Shown here piece by piece: positions 19,358 through 31,123 of a DNA stretch of 64,000 bases. The notes under the pieces were generated by a model that was not told where the DNA came from, ran no database searches, and saw only the letters and a program-made list of their open reading frames with translations. Source of the stretch: Isochrysis galbana (Eukaryota > Haptophyta > Isochrysidales > Isochrysidaceae). The stretch is from positions 5,896,148 through 5,960,147 of the forward strand of contig CM030931.1 of assembly GCA_018136815.1 (NCBI GenBank), in the 5' to 3' direction. Position 1 is the stretch's first letter, and the number at the start of each line of letters is the position of its first letter. The translations under genes and the position numbers were made by a program.

Positions 19358-21095
19358 ATGCGCGCACTGCTGCTGCTGCTGCTCTCTCCGTCCTCATCTG
19401 CCCTCCGCGCGCTGCTCTCCCTTCATCCCGCGGCCCTGAAATCGCCTCAGCCTCTCTCACAGCTCTACCGTCGCTCTGCGGCTACGCGCTGCCCCCACTC
19501 TCTCTTGCTACAGCGCTCCTCTCACTCTCGTCGGCCACACCCCGTTTCTCTGCTCTCCATTTCTCCCTTCTCTCGCCGCCCGTCACTCTTTCGCAGCTCC
19601 CGCGAAAGGGCGTCGCAGCCGCGCTCGCAACTTGACACTGCCAACGCACGCCAAGACAGCGATGGCCCGCCAGTGGAAGCGCTGCACCTTGCATCTGAGG
19701 CAATGCTCAGATCGGAGGAGAGGAAGGACGAGAAGTTGGAGCAGGGCACTCGTGGCGGTAGGTTGCTGCTTACCATTGGAGAGCACATGTACGACCTGAC
19801 GGACTGGGCTGCTTCTCATCCTGGAGGCCTTCACGTCATTGAGAAGAGCGCCGGACGCAACGTGACGGCCGCCTTCCTCCGTGCTGGGCACTCGCGACAT
19901 GCCCATGAGATGCTTGCCAACTTTCTCGTTGACCCGGCTGAGGGCGGTACGGCCGGGGCACCAGCAAGCGTTGTACCAAAGGGTGGTGTTGGTCCCTTCC
20001 GTAAGCTCTTTACGCATGAGGACCGCTTCAACGTGCACAAGAGTTTTGGCATCTTTGTGCTTCTCCACTACATCTACCGTTACACCCTCTCGCTCACGTT
20101 CTACCCAGCGGCCGGCTATGGCGCCGGCCAGTTGCGCAGCAGCGCACTCATCGCCCTCGGTGTGCACGCCGCGCTATCCTGCTCCTCACTCCCCTTCCCG
20201 GTGCCCCGCGCGCGCGTGGTCGGCAAGCCGATGATTTGGTCTGAGTTCCGTGCACACAACATCATTTTTGCTATGCGATCCGTCATATGCTGCCTTTTGA
20301 CGACGCTTGCACTCAACGGCGGCGTGTCGCGCCGAGTGGCGGTGCTTGGCTGCGCACTAGCGGTGCCCGCATCGATGGGCGTCGCAGATCTCGCTACCGC
20401 AAAACTACGTGTAAACAACGCCGAGTCGACAACCGCGACGATGCCCTACTGGGACGGGTGCTCTAACACGACGCAGGGTCGGTTCAAGCTCTTCTACGCT
20501 TATTGCCAGGTATGTAGAGCGCGTGGGCGTATGATCCGGTTGTGATGGTGATCTACAGTGTTAACGCTGCGAAGAATTGCTAGTCAGCTCGGCGTGGCCA
20601 CCGCCGTATGTGCGCAGGTCATGGCCACCCTAGGCTGCCTTTCTTGCACAAACCCAGTGTGGCCGCTCCTCATCATGCTCCCGATTCAGCTTGCATCGCT
20701 GTTGATGACTCTAGTGCGTAAGGGTCTCCTGTCAACTCGAGGTGAGCGCGCCCAGCCTATGCATGCATGCTCTAACACACCTAAAATGAATGCAGCCGCT
20801 CCTGCCGGGTCGGTGCCCTGCCGCCATAATCGACTCTTTCCCCCCGCCATAAGGCTACCACTACCTATACACCGCGTCACTGTTCATGCCCTTCGTGGCG
20901 GGGCTACGACACGCCTTTGTGACCCGCACGACTGACTTTCTGATCCTCATGCCCCTCGGCTCCGCACTCCTTTTGGCACGCCGCTCGGCGTCTATCAATC
21001 GTCTTGGCCCCGCCGCAAAGTATGCGCTGTGGGCGCCTGTGCTCTTGGCACGTCTTCTCGTTGGCGACCTGTACCTCAGCACCAACATTTGGTAA
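19358..21095 (+). CDS. Cytochrome b5-domain multispan membrane protein, three exons
   Basis: CDS join(19358..20509, 20618..20741, 20854..21095), 505 residues; introns are GTATGT...GCGCAG and GTGAGC...ATAAG with matching phases (0 and 1). A hydrophobic start (MRALLLLLLSPSSSALRALL) and Arg/Ser-rich leader suggest organelle or secretory targeting. Residues about 135-195 form a cytochrome b5 fold with both haem-ligand signatures, HPGG (about residue 154) and the later His of GHSRHAHEM. The remainder has several membrane helices with FTHEDRFNVHKSFGIF, YIYRYTLSL and LPIQLASLLMTLVRKG. The electron acceptor is unknown: there is no desaturase histidine-box set that I can see, so it is not a typical front-end desaturase. 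A (CT)n tract lies just upstream. Confidence 0.82.
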
Positions 21096-22172
21096 AGCAC
21101 TCGGCAGGCGGGTGACGGTGCGCCCGACTATGGAGCGCGCTGAATAATCGAATCGGACGTTCCCCCGACAATCATACCTTTGAAGAGGCTGTTACCTCGT
21201 CTACTCCATAAACTCAACATCGCTCCCTCGCGCTAAGCTCGGTCTTCAATAATCTTTCATTAGATGGGAGTTACTGCTTTTGGCACGTGCAAATCTTTGA
21301 ACTTCTGGACTAGCGAGTGTGGGGGCTGGCTTCGTCCCTCACCATATGTAAGCAGGCCAATGGCACGCCACGCTGCACGACTAAACGTTGCCTCTTTGCT
21401 TTTTGAAATGAGCTGAAGCGAGCTTTCTCCAACCTACATTTATAGTTTATAGTCGGCGTAATGGAGCACTAAGTTTATACTTGGTTCGCCCGGGGGGGGC
21501 ACGAGCCCCCCCACTTCCTCTCTGCAGCCCTCCGCTGTTGCGTGGGTGGGGGGAGGAACCACTCAACACCCTGCCATGCCTTATGGCATGCCACAACTAA
21601 CTGCTTCTAGTTGGTGCTGCAATGGAGAGCGCGCCGACGCGAATCGCGAATCCCCTCTCATTCTGGTCCCCTGCCGAAAAGCGTCGAATTCTTCCGTCCC
21701 CTTTGCACTCCTGTGACTTCTTCCGCCCCCCTCCCCCCAAACCGACATAGCACACAGCACGACCCATCAGGAAAAAACCGGCCACTTAGCGGCACAGGAG
21801 ACAAGAGGAGCAAGAGGACCCAACCGCTAGGGGCTGGAACACGCGCCCGCCCAATCCCAATCCCGCCACCCCCACAACCCGAGCCCCTAAGTAGCGCACG
21901 ACGAGGGGAGTAGGAGTAGCTGCAAGGCAGGTTGGGAGGGGCAAGGAAGGAGTGGGGGCGTGGCTACTAACTAGAGCTCCAAAGCCGCGCGCGAGGCGAG
22001 AATTCAGGGAAAAACTCCGGAGCAACGGGGGCATGAAACCTCGAAAGTGCGAACCTCCATCAGCACGCCCTCCTCGGCGCCCGCAGTGTTCAATGTCATG
22101 CGAGTATGGCTGAAGCCGGCGCCTCCCTCCACATATGGCTTGCGACACGGATTTGTACTCGCACACGGCCGC
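21096..22172. other. Intergenic between convergent genes; SINE-C 5' fragment at 21468-21620
   Basis: SINE-C start ACTAAGTTTATACTTGGTTC at 21468, then the G-run/CACGAG/C-run hairpin and GAGGAACCAC block; similarity fades by about 21620. Just before it, CAACCTACATTTATAG (about 21430) looks like a decayed SINE-B start. No gene seen. The cytochrome b5 gene (+) and EDRF1 (-) converge on this region. Confidence 0.6.
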
Positions 22173-25100
22173 TCACTCGAGCGGCTCCTCTTCCGCCTCC
22201 TCCGCGATGCGCAGCAAAATATTGGTGCCGAGGAGCTCACGGTGTGTGAGCGAGAGGCGGTACAATTGTTTGTACTTGGCCGCTCGCACGTTGTCGCCCG
22301 TATTGGCATGGAGCTTGACGAGTTCCTTGAGCACGGCCTGCATCTCCGACTCGACAACGGGCCACGTGGTCGCCACGAGCGCGCACGCGCCGCCCAGGAG
22401 GGACACCGACATGGACGGCGGCTGAGCAGCTGCCGTAGAATCACAACGGGAGGAGGGGGGCGGGTGGCACTCGAACGAGCGAGCCGCTACAGCCGTCGCT
22501 GCGCCGTTGGTCGTTGTGTTCTCCAAAGCGGCCGCCATGCTTGCCACTGACAGCGGCAGATAGCCCTTGGGCGCTCCGGCCGCCTGTGGCCCGGTCTTCT
22601 CAGACGACGTGGGCGAGGCCGGCGGCAGCGGGAAGGCGTATTGGCAGAAAACTTCGTGTGTGGCAAGTAGATATCGGAGCGCAGCCTGCAACCCTTTGTG
22701 CCTCTCGGGCACGGTTGCGGCACCGTCGGCACAAGGCGGCAACACGAGGCAACGCCGCACCGCGGAGAGGTCGCAAAGCACAAGCACGTGTTCGGCAGGC
22801 CGCACAGCAGAAGGGAGGAGGTGGAGTGCTGCCTCAAGATGCTCCTTGGCGCAGAGGAGCGACGCGAGCGCCGCGGCGGCAGCGCCCGCTACCGGCTTGT
22901 CGCCATGAGCCGGCTTGACGCCCTTGAACGGCCGGCTGGAAGCGCTCTGGCTGCTCGCCGCCCGTTCGGCCTCGCGCCTCATAAGGAGGGCCAGCCGGTA
23001 CCTGGCGTCGCCCGCAAGGGCACGATCACCGCCGCCCTCGAGCCGCTTGGCTGCGTCGGCCACGAGCCGCGTGATCGCGTCCGCCGCCTCAGCATGACGG
23101 GGCGCGTACGGCAGCGACTCCTCAAGCCGGGCAGCCTGCATCAGCTGCGTGAAGCCGAGTTCAAGGTCCGCCTCTGCCATTAGTAGGTGGTCGTCGTCCC
23201 CGCTAGCAGCTGGCACGGTGGCGGCGGCCGGCGGCGCCGAAGAGAGCAACGTCTTAGCCTGCTCGAAGAGCGCCGAGCAGCGCTCGTAGTCCTGGAGTTC
23301 GGCCTCCGCCATCTCGGCGGGCGGCGGCACCGAGCCACCGCCGGCCATCGCTAGCCGCATCGCTGCCGCCGGCAGAAGCGTGGTGGGTGCCACCGCAACA
23401 CCCGAGCGGCAACGCGCAGCGTACGTGAAAGTGTCGGCAACCGGCTGTTGCTGTGCGGACGCAAGCCGCGAGCGGATCGCCCGGCCAAAGGCAATGGCCA
23501 TAATAGCCGCCGACCGGCAGTCGGTGGTTGAACGGAACAGCTCAATGCCTTGCTGGTAGTGGCGGCACGCCTTGGTGAAGCGGTCCGAGTCCACATAGTA
23601 CTGCCCCAGACGTGAGTAGGTGTCGCGCAGCCGCTCGTGCGCAGCTGCAAGCGATGCAGACGGGACGGAGCGGACGGCAGAAAGGTAGAAGCCGATGGCC
23701 AACCGGTAGTTGCCCTCGGCGTCGGAGGCGAAGGCCGAAAGGGTCGGCGCACCGAGGTTATCACCGCCCGGCGGCGGCGTAATGGGCGAGGGGTTCCCGG
23801 GGCTGCTCGCGGGTACGCCGGCGCCCCAAGAGACAGCCGACGACGCGGCTGCATCGAACGCTTGGCGGTTCGTGAAAGGCGAGGGTGGCGAAGCAGAGGG
23901 TGAGGCAGGGGATGCGGGCGCGCCACCCGCATCGAGCGTGGTCCAACTCGGCAGGATGAGCTCGGGGTCTTCTAGCGCAGTGCGGAGATCCTCTGCATGC
24001 ATGGCGACAGCCGCGCGCGCCACCGGTGCATCTGGTCTGGCGGCGGCACGTGCAACTAGCGAGCACGCGTCACCGAGTGTCAGCAACATGTAGCCGCGTT
24101 CCGCTGCGCGTACTGCGCCGCCTGTTGCACCAGCCGCAGTGGTAGGCACGGCACCCTGCCCTAGATGGCCCGACTCAACATCGAAGCTCGGCCGACTTAG
24201 CGCCGTCTGTGCAGCACCGGCGCGCCGCAGCGCTGCCACGGCACGGCCAGCTCTTCCGACTAGTGTATACCGTCGTGCGAGAGCCGTCTCGGTGCGCGCC
24301 AGCTTGGCTAACATGCGCAGCAGGCGCGGCGGCGTAGCGCCCGGCCGGCAGACCTCGCGTAGAGCGCGGACGCCGCCGAGGAGTGCGCGCGCCGCGTTCC
24401 GCTGCGCAGCCACCGCAGCGAGTGCCTCCGCGCTGGGTTGGGCAGTTGTCGGTGGTGCGATATCTGCCCGCCTGCCCGCGGCCACCTGGTGGCCGGGCCC
24501 GCCGGCGGCCATCGCGCCGGTTGCTTCACGCGCCGGTGCGCCGGTGCCAGCGCCGGCATCTGATGGCGGGAGTGACCCCCCTTGGGAGGGCTGATGGCTC
24601 ACCGGCGGCAGCGGCATCAGCTGGTGAGCTTCGAGGAGCCAGCCGTCAGCAAGGCCTTCGTACGCCGCCGCAACCATGGGCAGCTGGTGCCGATGCGACC
24701 CTCCGCTCTGCCGAGTGAGGAGTGAGACGCACGACTCTAGTAGCGTTCGTCTGCGCTTGGCCTCATCAGGGACCGAAGGTGAGAGGCGTTCGGCGATCCG
24801 CCAGCATAGGAGAGCGACCGGTTCTGCAAAGGGGTGGAACGAAGCGAACGATGAGTGCTCCATGCCTTCAGGCTCCGAGCCGCCATCGGAGTTACACTCC
24901 CACTCGGCGCCCTCCTCGTCGGTGGGGATATCTGCATTGCAGCTATTTGCGCCTGCCAGGTCAGCGCACTTAGGGTGCGACGTCCCAATCTCGGAGATGT
25001 CATAGAGCTCGAGCTCGTCGCCGCCATCACGCCGGATGAGCCAGTATGTCCCCGCCTCGCGTGTACAGTTGGCACGAAGGAATTGGAGGACTGAGACGGC

Positions 25101-26580
25101 GCAGCTGGTGACGGCCGCCGGTGAGAAGCCGCCATCGGCTGAGAGGCCGCCGCCGCCAGGCAAATCTTGCGTTGGCACCGCGCGATATCCCTAGGGCCGG
25201 CGGTGGGCAGCCAACGTTGAAGCGCGGGCGTGCGAGGGCGATCGTGACGGTACGGCCGGCCGTGTGTCGACTTACCTGCACCACACCACCGTTGTGGAGG
25301 CAGATGGCGACCTGCGAGGCGGACGACATGACGGCGTCGAGCCAGTAGTCGAGGCAGACGAGCGATGTCACATCAGAGCGTGTGTCGTGCTGGACGAGGA
25401 GTGAGAGACGGGGATGAGTGAGAGACTGGCACCGCCGCGACGGCGTGGACGTAGGCAACGTGCGGTTGCATGCATGCGCGCGCACCAGTGCCACTGAGAC
25501 GCCGGAGGAAGCGTAGCCGTCGGCCGAGCGCGATGTGTCCAGACTCGACACGCCGCCCGCACTAGAGCCGTCGCGGAAGACGAGGGTATCTGAACCAAGT
25601 AGGACGTTCAGATCACCGAGCTGCCACCGCAGCGTACGCAAGAACCCCTGGGGTGGGCGCTTCGACGGCATCCACTCTTCTGCTTCGGCGTCTTCACTCA
25701 TCCAGCCATCGCTCTCACCAGCGCTTTCGCTGTCCTCGCCGCCAATATCGCCCGTTGGGACGCCGACGCCAATGCCAGCTGCCGCCTCGTCCCCGTTGCG
25801 CGCTTCCGCTACATTGGTCTCCTTGTCGTGCGCGTCGACACGCTGCTTGGGCGGCTCGAGTGCCAAGGAGTAGGTGAGGAAGCGCGAGTGGTGAGACTTT
25901 CGCGCCAGCTGTAACCGACCGCTCGTAGTGGCCGGGGTACAAGGCGTTTCACCCTCGCCACCCTCGCGCCCCTCAGCAGCGACGCCGGCGGCCGCCGCGT
26001 TGGTGGCGTTGGCCGCCCCCCCATCAAACGAGGAACGATCGAGCTCGAGCCCCTCCAGCACGAGCGTATTACCCACGCAGTGAACCGCGAGCGAGATGGC
26101 TGCACCAGTGTGGAGAAGTTTGAAGAAAGCTTTCATATTCTCAGCAGGCGCGATGACGTCAACGCGGTCGGCGTGCTGTACGAGCGAAGCACTGCGAAGC
26201 TCGCGCGGCGGGCGGAACGCTCGCATGGCGCGGCTGACCTCGATCTCCTCACCTTCATCATCGTCGAGACTAGGCTCGAGGTACGAGACTCTCAACACGC
26301 CATCAGCGCCTAGCGCCCCTGCACGTAGTGTGCCACGGCCGACAAGCTCGACAGCCGGCGCGAGCGCAAGCTGGCTCTGCGGCTCGGGCGGCGAAAGGAG
26401 CGGCTGGCGAGCAGGCTGCGCGAGAAGCCGTGGCAGACTTGGAGGCAAAGAGGGCTCCGGTGGGTCGAGCGCCGGCAGCACGAGGGTCGCCCGCCGCCGA
26501 GAGCTGCGCCGCTCTCCCAGGCTGCGTAGCAGCGCGGCGACCGCAAGCGCCTCCTCCTCCTCCTCCTCCGATCTTGCCAT
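22173..26580 (-). CDS. EDRF1-family protein, two or three exons
   Basis: CDS complement(join(22173..25190, 25276..26580)), 1440 residues. The animal family member is erythroid differentiation-related factor 1; plants and algae have homologues and the molecular role is poorly known. Visible: LGDLNVLLGSDTLVF, CLDYWLDAVM, then across the intron VVQ to GYRAVPTQDLP, followed by VLQFLRANCTREAGTYWL and DELELYDISEI, all in family order. The C-terminal two thirds is Ala-rich and helical, with TPR-like segments (YRLAIGFYLSAVRS, YYVDSDRFTKACRHYQQGIE). The 85-nt intron is GTAAGT...CCTAG, phase 0; this acceptor keeps the frame. A second in-frame intron is possible at 25390-25485 (GTGCGC...GTCCAG), which would remove 32 poorly fitting residues. 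ATG 26580 (MARSEEEEEE) is the first ATG of the frame. Unlike its neighbours, the coding strand upstream is purine-rich. Confidence 0.85.
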
Positions 26581-27298
26581 TACCAGCCTCTCTCTCCTCC
26601 CTCCACCCGCCTCCCCCCTCGCGCGCGGTCTCTCTCTGCCCTCCTCCCCTCCCCCGCGCACCGCCCGGCCGCCGCCGCTCCCCTCCGCCACCCCGCTCTT
26701 CCCGCCCCCCCCCTCCCCCCCGCCCACCAAGGACGAGTCTGGAGCGAGCGAGCCCGCGGCATTCACATGTACTCTAGGATACTATTTTCAATTTTATTTC
26801 TACGTTCGAGACACAAACAAGCTCGCGTTCCGTCGAACGTGGGACGGACTCGATTGAGCCATGAAATGTGCAAGGGTTGTATTAGTATTACTACCTCCAT
26901 CCCAAAACTGAAAGGATCGGGCTTTGGCAGGGCATAAACAACTCGTTAAAAAAAACACTCTTAACCTAAGGATAGCGGGTACATTGGGGCTTAATCCTAT
27001 CAAGGTTAAAGAGCCTTTAGTATTTTGTTTATCCTTTTCAATCTGTCTGAGTTTTGTGAATCTCGCTATATCACTCCCGGCGGGAAGTGTTCCCGCGAGT
27101 TCCGCGGACAAGACAAGGAAGCGCAATCACCCGATGGCGAGGCTCAAGATCAAAGAGCCTCCGCAACATGGGAGGCGAACCGGCGGGCCCTCAGCGCCGC
27201 GCCAGCCGGCGAGCAGCGAGCTGCAGCCATCCACACCCCCTCAGCCGTCGGACTCGCCCGGCAGCGACGGCCATGATGGGCGCCGAGCAGGGAAGAAG

Positions 27299-29636
27299 AA
27301 AAAAAAAATCTTCTTAAAATTCCCCGCTACGCGTGCGGCGTGAGGCAGTGTGCTAGTGTACCTCCCTACTACCCAACCTTAACCCCTGACAACCCCCTTC
27401 CCCTTTCCCAGTTCCCTCTTTATCGGAGAAGCTGGTTCCGGGGAGGCCGCGCGCGCTGCTTCGGCCGGGAGTTGGAGAGAAGGGGGCTGGAGACTGTGAT
27501 TCGTCCTGTACGCTAGTGTTGATTCGGGTTGCCTTCTATTGTATTTCGTGGGATCTTTATTGATATCCTCCTCGTTTTCTTCTAAGACGCGGTATTAAGT
27601 GCCTTAGGTGATGTTACGGATGTCTAGCCCTCCCGCCGCCTGCAGGAGGTCTTCCGATGCTTCTAGGTTGAACTCCTTGTCCACCGTGTAGAGCGGACTT
27701 ATCAATTTCTTAAAGTGTTTGTTACTCGGGGCGTGTAGCCCCATATTCTCTCGTTGTTTTTTCAGCCTCAGAAAGAACCCGACTTTCGCCGTTACTAATA
27801 GGTGGTATCTCGCAAGGATCGCTCTTAAGATCGACCTAACGGACCTGCCGTCCGCGTTGCCATATTGGATGTTATAAAGGTCAGTTAGGATGTACCTCCA
27901 CGCCAGGATGCCTAGGTATCCCGAGGAGGGGTGCGGTCTGTCCACTTGATAGCAGAAAAGTCGTTGGGCTGTTTCGGATCCCGGCCTGAGGCTAATCCCC
28001 AGAAGTCCTTCTATGAATTCAAAGATGGGCTCCGTCGCGATGCATGATGCCAGGTGAGTGGAGCTTTCAGGGGCTATGCCGCAAAAGCGGCATGTTGGAT
28101 CGTCAGCAAAGCGGTTCGCTGTAGCTAACCTCCTATGTAGGACATGTTTGAAATGCAAGTAAGAGTCTCTAGGCGTCAAAAAGTTATATTTGTATAATTG
28201 CGATATTTGTTTCCACTTTCCCGAGAGGACCGGTAACCTTTTTTCCCATCTTAGTGTGGATTTTTGTGTTTTGGTTTTCCTCAAAGCGAGGAACGCTTTA
28301 GTCAAGTCCCTGACACTTACATCCTCCAGTGTTGTACGCGTGCCTTTTAGCATGTATTCTTGAGGTAACGGGTACGCCGTTTCCGCCGGGCCGTCGTACG
28401 CATGTCCCCACTTCAGCGGGGTGTATAGTTCGTCGGGCAGTAGTTGCGGGCTAATCCGCTCGTGGATGTGGGGCTCTCCCATGACATTGAGCTGGACCTT
28501 GTGGTAGTCGCCTCTTCGGCGCAGATAAAAGTTATGGTCTATATCGACTAGGATCTCGCCTAGATCGTGTGCGTCCGGATCTTCCTGAGGGAGTATCTCT
28601 TGCTCCTCTGGAGCCGGGGGCGGAGTCTTCGCTTGTTTTTTAAGAAGGTTCATATAATCGAAAGTGGTATGTATTAGTCTTGATCTCGTCCACTCAGAAA
28701 TCTTTTCCCATGACTTAAGAAAGGGGCCTACCGATATGTAATTTCCCCTATGGCGTATCCAACGTTCTCCGTCCGGCAAGTAAGCCGCGCATTCTTCCAT
28801 AGTGTAAACGTCCCCCGTATCCGGGTTTATGGTGTTGTGAACAATAACTGTCTGTAGAGACTCCCATTTCGACCTATGTGAGTGATGGATAGCCGGAGGC
28901 TTGTGGAAAAGATTGTGCCATATCGGGGAGCCCTGAGTGCCTTCTCGTGTGATTTCTCCCCTAAGGAAGTTGATCCTTCTGAAGTTTTCCAGCGCGTGCT
29001 TCCAGAATGCCGGGAGCGTGTTATTGCCGCGAATGCTAGCCGTGAGGCTCTTCGAGTCGACCTTCGAAAAGACCGCCGCTCGCCCTAAGGGGGTGCGGCT
29101 GAACCATTGATCCAAGACTATCTTCCATTCCGCCATTGACGGGTTAAGATATCGGACTATCCATATCGCTTGGAGCGCCCTCGTGTGTTCGGCCATGGGA
29201 AGTAGTCCGACCCCCAATAGGGGCCCGTCTTCGCTTGTGCCTACCCTCGGATATGCCGGAAGGGTTATCCATTTCCGACCCTCTTGCGAGGAGCCTAGCT
29301 CATCCACCTGAAGTCGGGGAGACCTATCCCACAATATAGTTTGAACGTCCGAGTCAATGGCCTCCATGAACCATGCCGGAGGAGTGGACGTGGATAGCCA
29401 ATATCTCGGCGTCCCGTAGATTATGAAGTTCACTAGCAGCGTCCTCCCGTGAATGGAGAGACTCTTCAGACCTCTCCATGTTGCGACCTTTTTCTTAAGC
29501 TTCGCGTATAGCTTCTCCCAGAAGGAGTCGTTTTCTAGCCCTTCCCAGAAAGGGACTCCTAGAATGGTCGCATACTCGCCTTCGCCGAGTGTTTTAAGAT
29601 AAGTTAGCGTCTCGGGGACCTGCGCCCCTGTAAGCG
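27299..29636 (-). mobile_element. LINE-b, 5'-truncated, nested in the mariner transposase
   Basis: Flanked by a perfect 17-bp duplication GCCGAGCAGGGAAGAAG (27282-27298 and 29637-29653). On the minus strand it opens inside the reverse transcriptase ORF and ends in TTTTAAGAAGA then T10 next to the duplication. Target-primed insertion with 5' truncation. Confidence 0.9.
27604..29636 (-). pseudogene. Non-LTR reverse transcriptase C-terminal part (LINE-b)
   Basis: An open frame from the 5' truncation point to the stop at 27604. It begins in the post-catalytic region (YATILGVPFWEGLEN, then GRTLLVNFIIYGTPRYWL), matching the same region of the LINE-c protein (YLTILGVPLGAPEALKPFW, VVNYIIYGMPRYWL). 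Near the C-terminus is the zinc-binding CRFCGIAPESSTHLASC (CxxC...H...C), typical of LINE proteins. The endonuclease and the RT active site are absent. Confidence 0.8.
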
Positions 29637-31123
29637 GCCGAGCAGGGAAGAAGAGGCGTTGCAGTCTGACGCCGAATCGTCAGGCTGCGGTCGCTGTGGC
29701 ATACGAACGGCTTCCGCAGCCGAAGTTCGGGCGCGAGTGGAAGCGAGCCCATGCCAGCCTGTGTGAGAAGTATCATGTTAGTCGTAAGTACCCGGCCAAG
29801 GTGAGCAGGCGCTTGGCACAAGAGGGCAAGCTGCCCGCATCGCGTAAGGGTGCAGGCGGACGGCCAGAGCGCATTGGCCGGCAGGAGGCGGAGCATTTGG
29901 AGGAGGTGCTCCGTGAGAATGCATATGATCTCACCTTTGCCGAAATCGAAGAAATGACAGGTCTGCCTTCGTCAACGGTGCAACGCTTCATGAAGAAGAA
30001 GAAGTGGCGCGTCGTTGGCAAGTCCACGAGGCCGGCGCTCACTGGAGCGATGATCGACTCGCGTCTACAGTGGGCAAAAGACAATGTGAACAACAAATGG
30101 GAGCTCCATATTGACATAGATGAGAAATGGTTTTATGTGTATCGCCATGGTGGCAAGCTGAAGCTCCCACCCGGTGTGCAGAAGCCGAAGCAAAAGCTTG
30201 TGTCCAAGCGTTTCGTGGGGAAAGTGATGCTGTTGTGTGCGATTGCTCGTCCGAATCCGGTGCACAACTTTGATGGTCTCGTGGGAGCTTGGCGTGTGTG
30301 CGAGAAGGTGGTTGCAAAGAGAGGTGATAAGCGCACAGGGCTGAAGACAGGAGACCTAAGGACTGTTGATGTGACGATGGATGCTGAAAAATTCGAGTCG
30401 ATGATGCGAACGCTTGTGATCCCAGCCATCCGCAGCAAGCTTCCGAACGCATCACGGGTCACGCTACAGATGGACAACGCGACGCCTCACATGAGCAAGG
30501 ACAGTGGAGATTCGATGGAAAAGAGGCTTGCTAGTATGCTTTGCAAACCAAAGGGCCGCTGGGCTGGGCCTGAGATTGTATTCTTTCCGCAAGTCGCAAA
30601 CTCTCCGGACACGAATGCTTGCGACCTGGGTTTTTTCAAGTCGATGGACTCGCGGCTACCAAAGCATCGCAACTTCAATTTGAACACGTTCACCGACCAA
30701 TGCCTCGCAGCTTTCAATGAATATCCTTCAGAGAAGCTAGACAAACTGTTTGATACTAAGAGTATGGTGTGTGAGCGCATTATTGCGGCGAATGGTTCGA
30801 ACGAGTATGCCCTGCCGCACACCAGAGACAGGATGTGAGACCTCCCTTGGAAAGTGCTATTGTTTGTATGGAGCCTTAAGAGTAAGATGGTGATGGAAGT
30901 AACGGGGTCAAGCCCCAATGTACCCTAAACAGCATACTCTGAGCTCCAGCTCTCCAGGAGCAAGGAGTAGCGTTTTTTTTTAAGTCTAAAGCTACTAGGC
31001 CATTCAGTTTTGGGATGGAGGTAGTAGTTACTTTTGAAGCTCTTAATAGTAAGCCCTTACCCCCATAACACCCTTATCTCAGTGGCGCCATCAAGAGGGT
31101 AAGTGGTTACTACAGCCAGGAGA

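Larger units (their letters stand above)
27134..30838 (+). pseudogene. Mariner-like transposase split by a LINE
   Basis: The N-terminal part starts at ATG 27134 (MARLKIKEPPQHGRRTGG) and reads to RRAGKK at the insertion. The rest resumes after the LINE at about 29637 (RAGKKRRCSLTPNRQ) and runs to the stop at 30838. The 17-bp target duplication keeps both halves in the same frame. The helix-turn-helix region (TFAEIEEMTGLPSSTVQRFM) is followed by the DDE core: HIDIDEKWFYV, LQMDNATPHMSK and NSPDTNACDLGFF. The DLGFF tail after the third Asp is typical of plant mariner-like transposases. I count about 44 residues between the second and third Asp, more than the usual 39 of the plant DD39D group. Apart from the insertion no stop or frameshift is seen. 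Confidence 0.88.
26891..31024 (+). mobile_element. Mariner-type transposon (plant-like MLE), carrying a nested LINE
   Basis: Terminal inverted repeats start CTACCTCCATCCCAAAACTG (26891) and the same on the minus strand from 31024, 22 bp identical, flanked by TA on both sides. The terminus resembles the Stowaway/plant mariner type (CTCCCTCC...CCCAAAA). The interior holds a transposase interrupted by a 2.3-kb LINE insertion (27299-29636). Without the LINE the element would be about 1.8 kb. Confidence 0.9.

Noticed and set aside
20558-20935. A separate gene starting in the first intron of the cytochrome b5 gene
   Set aside because: The frame is the retained-intron form of exon 2; splicing at 20509/20618 and 20741/20854 gives one continuous protein.
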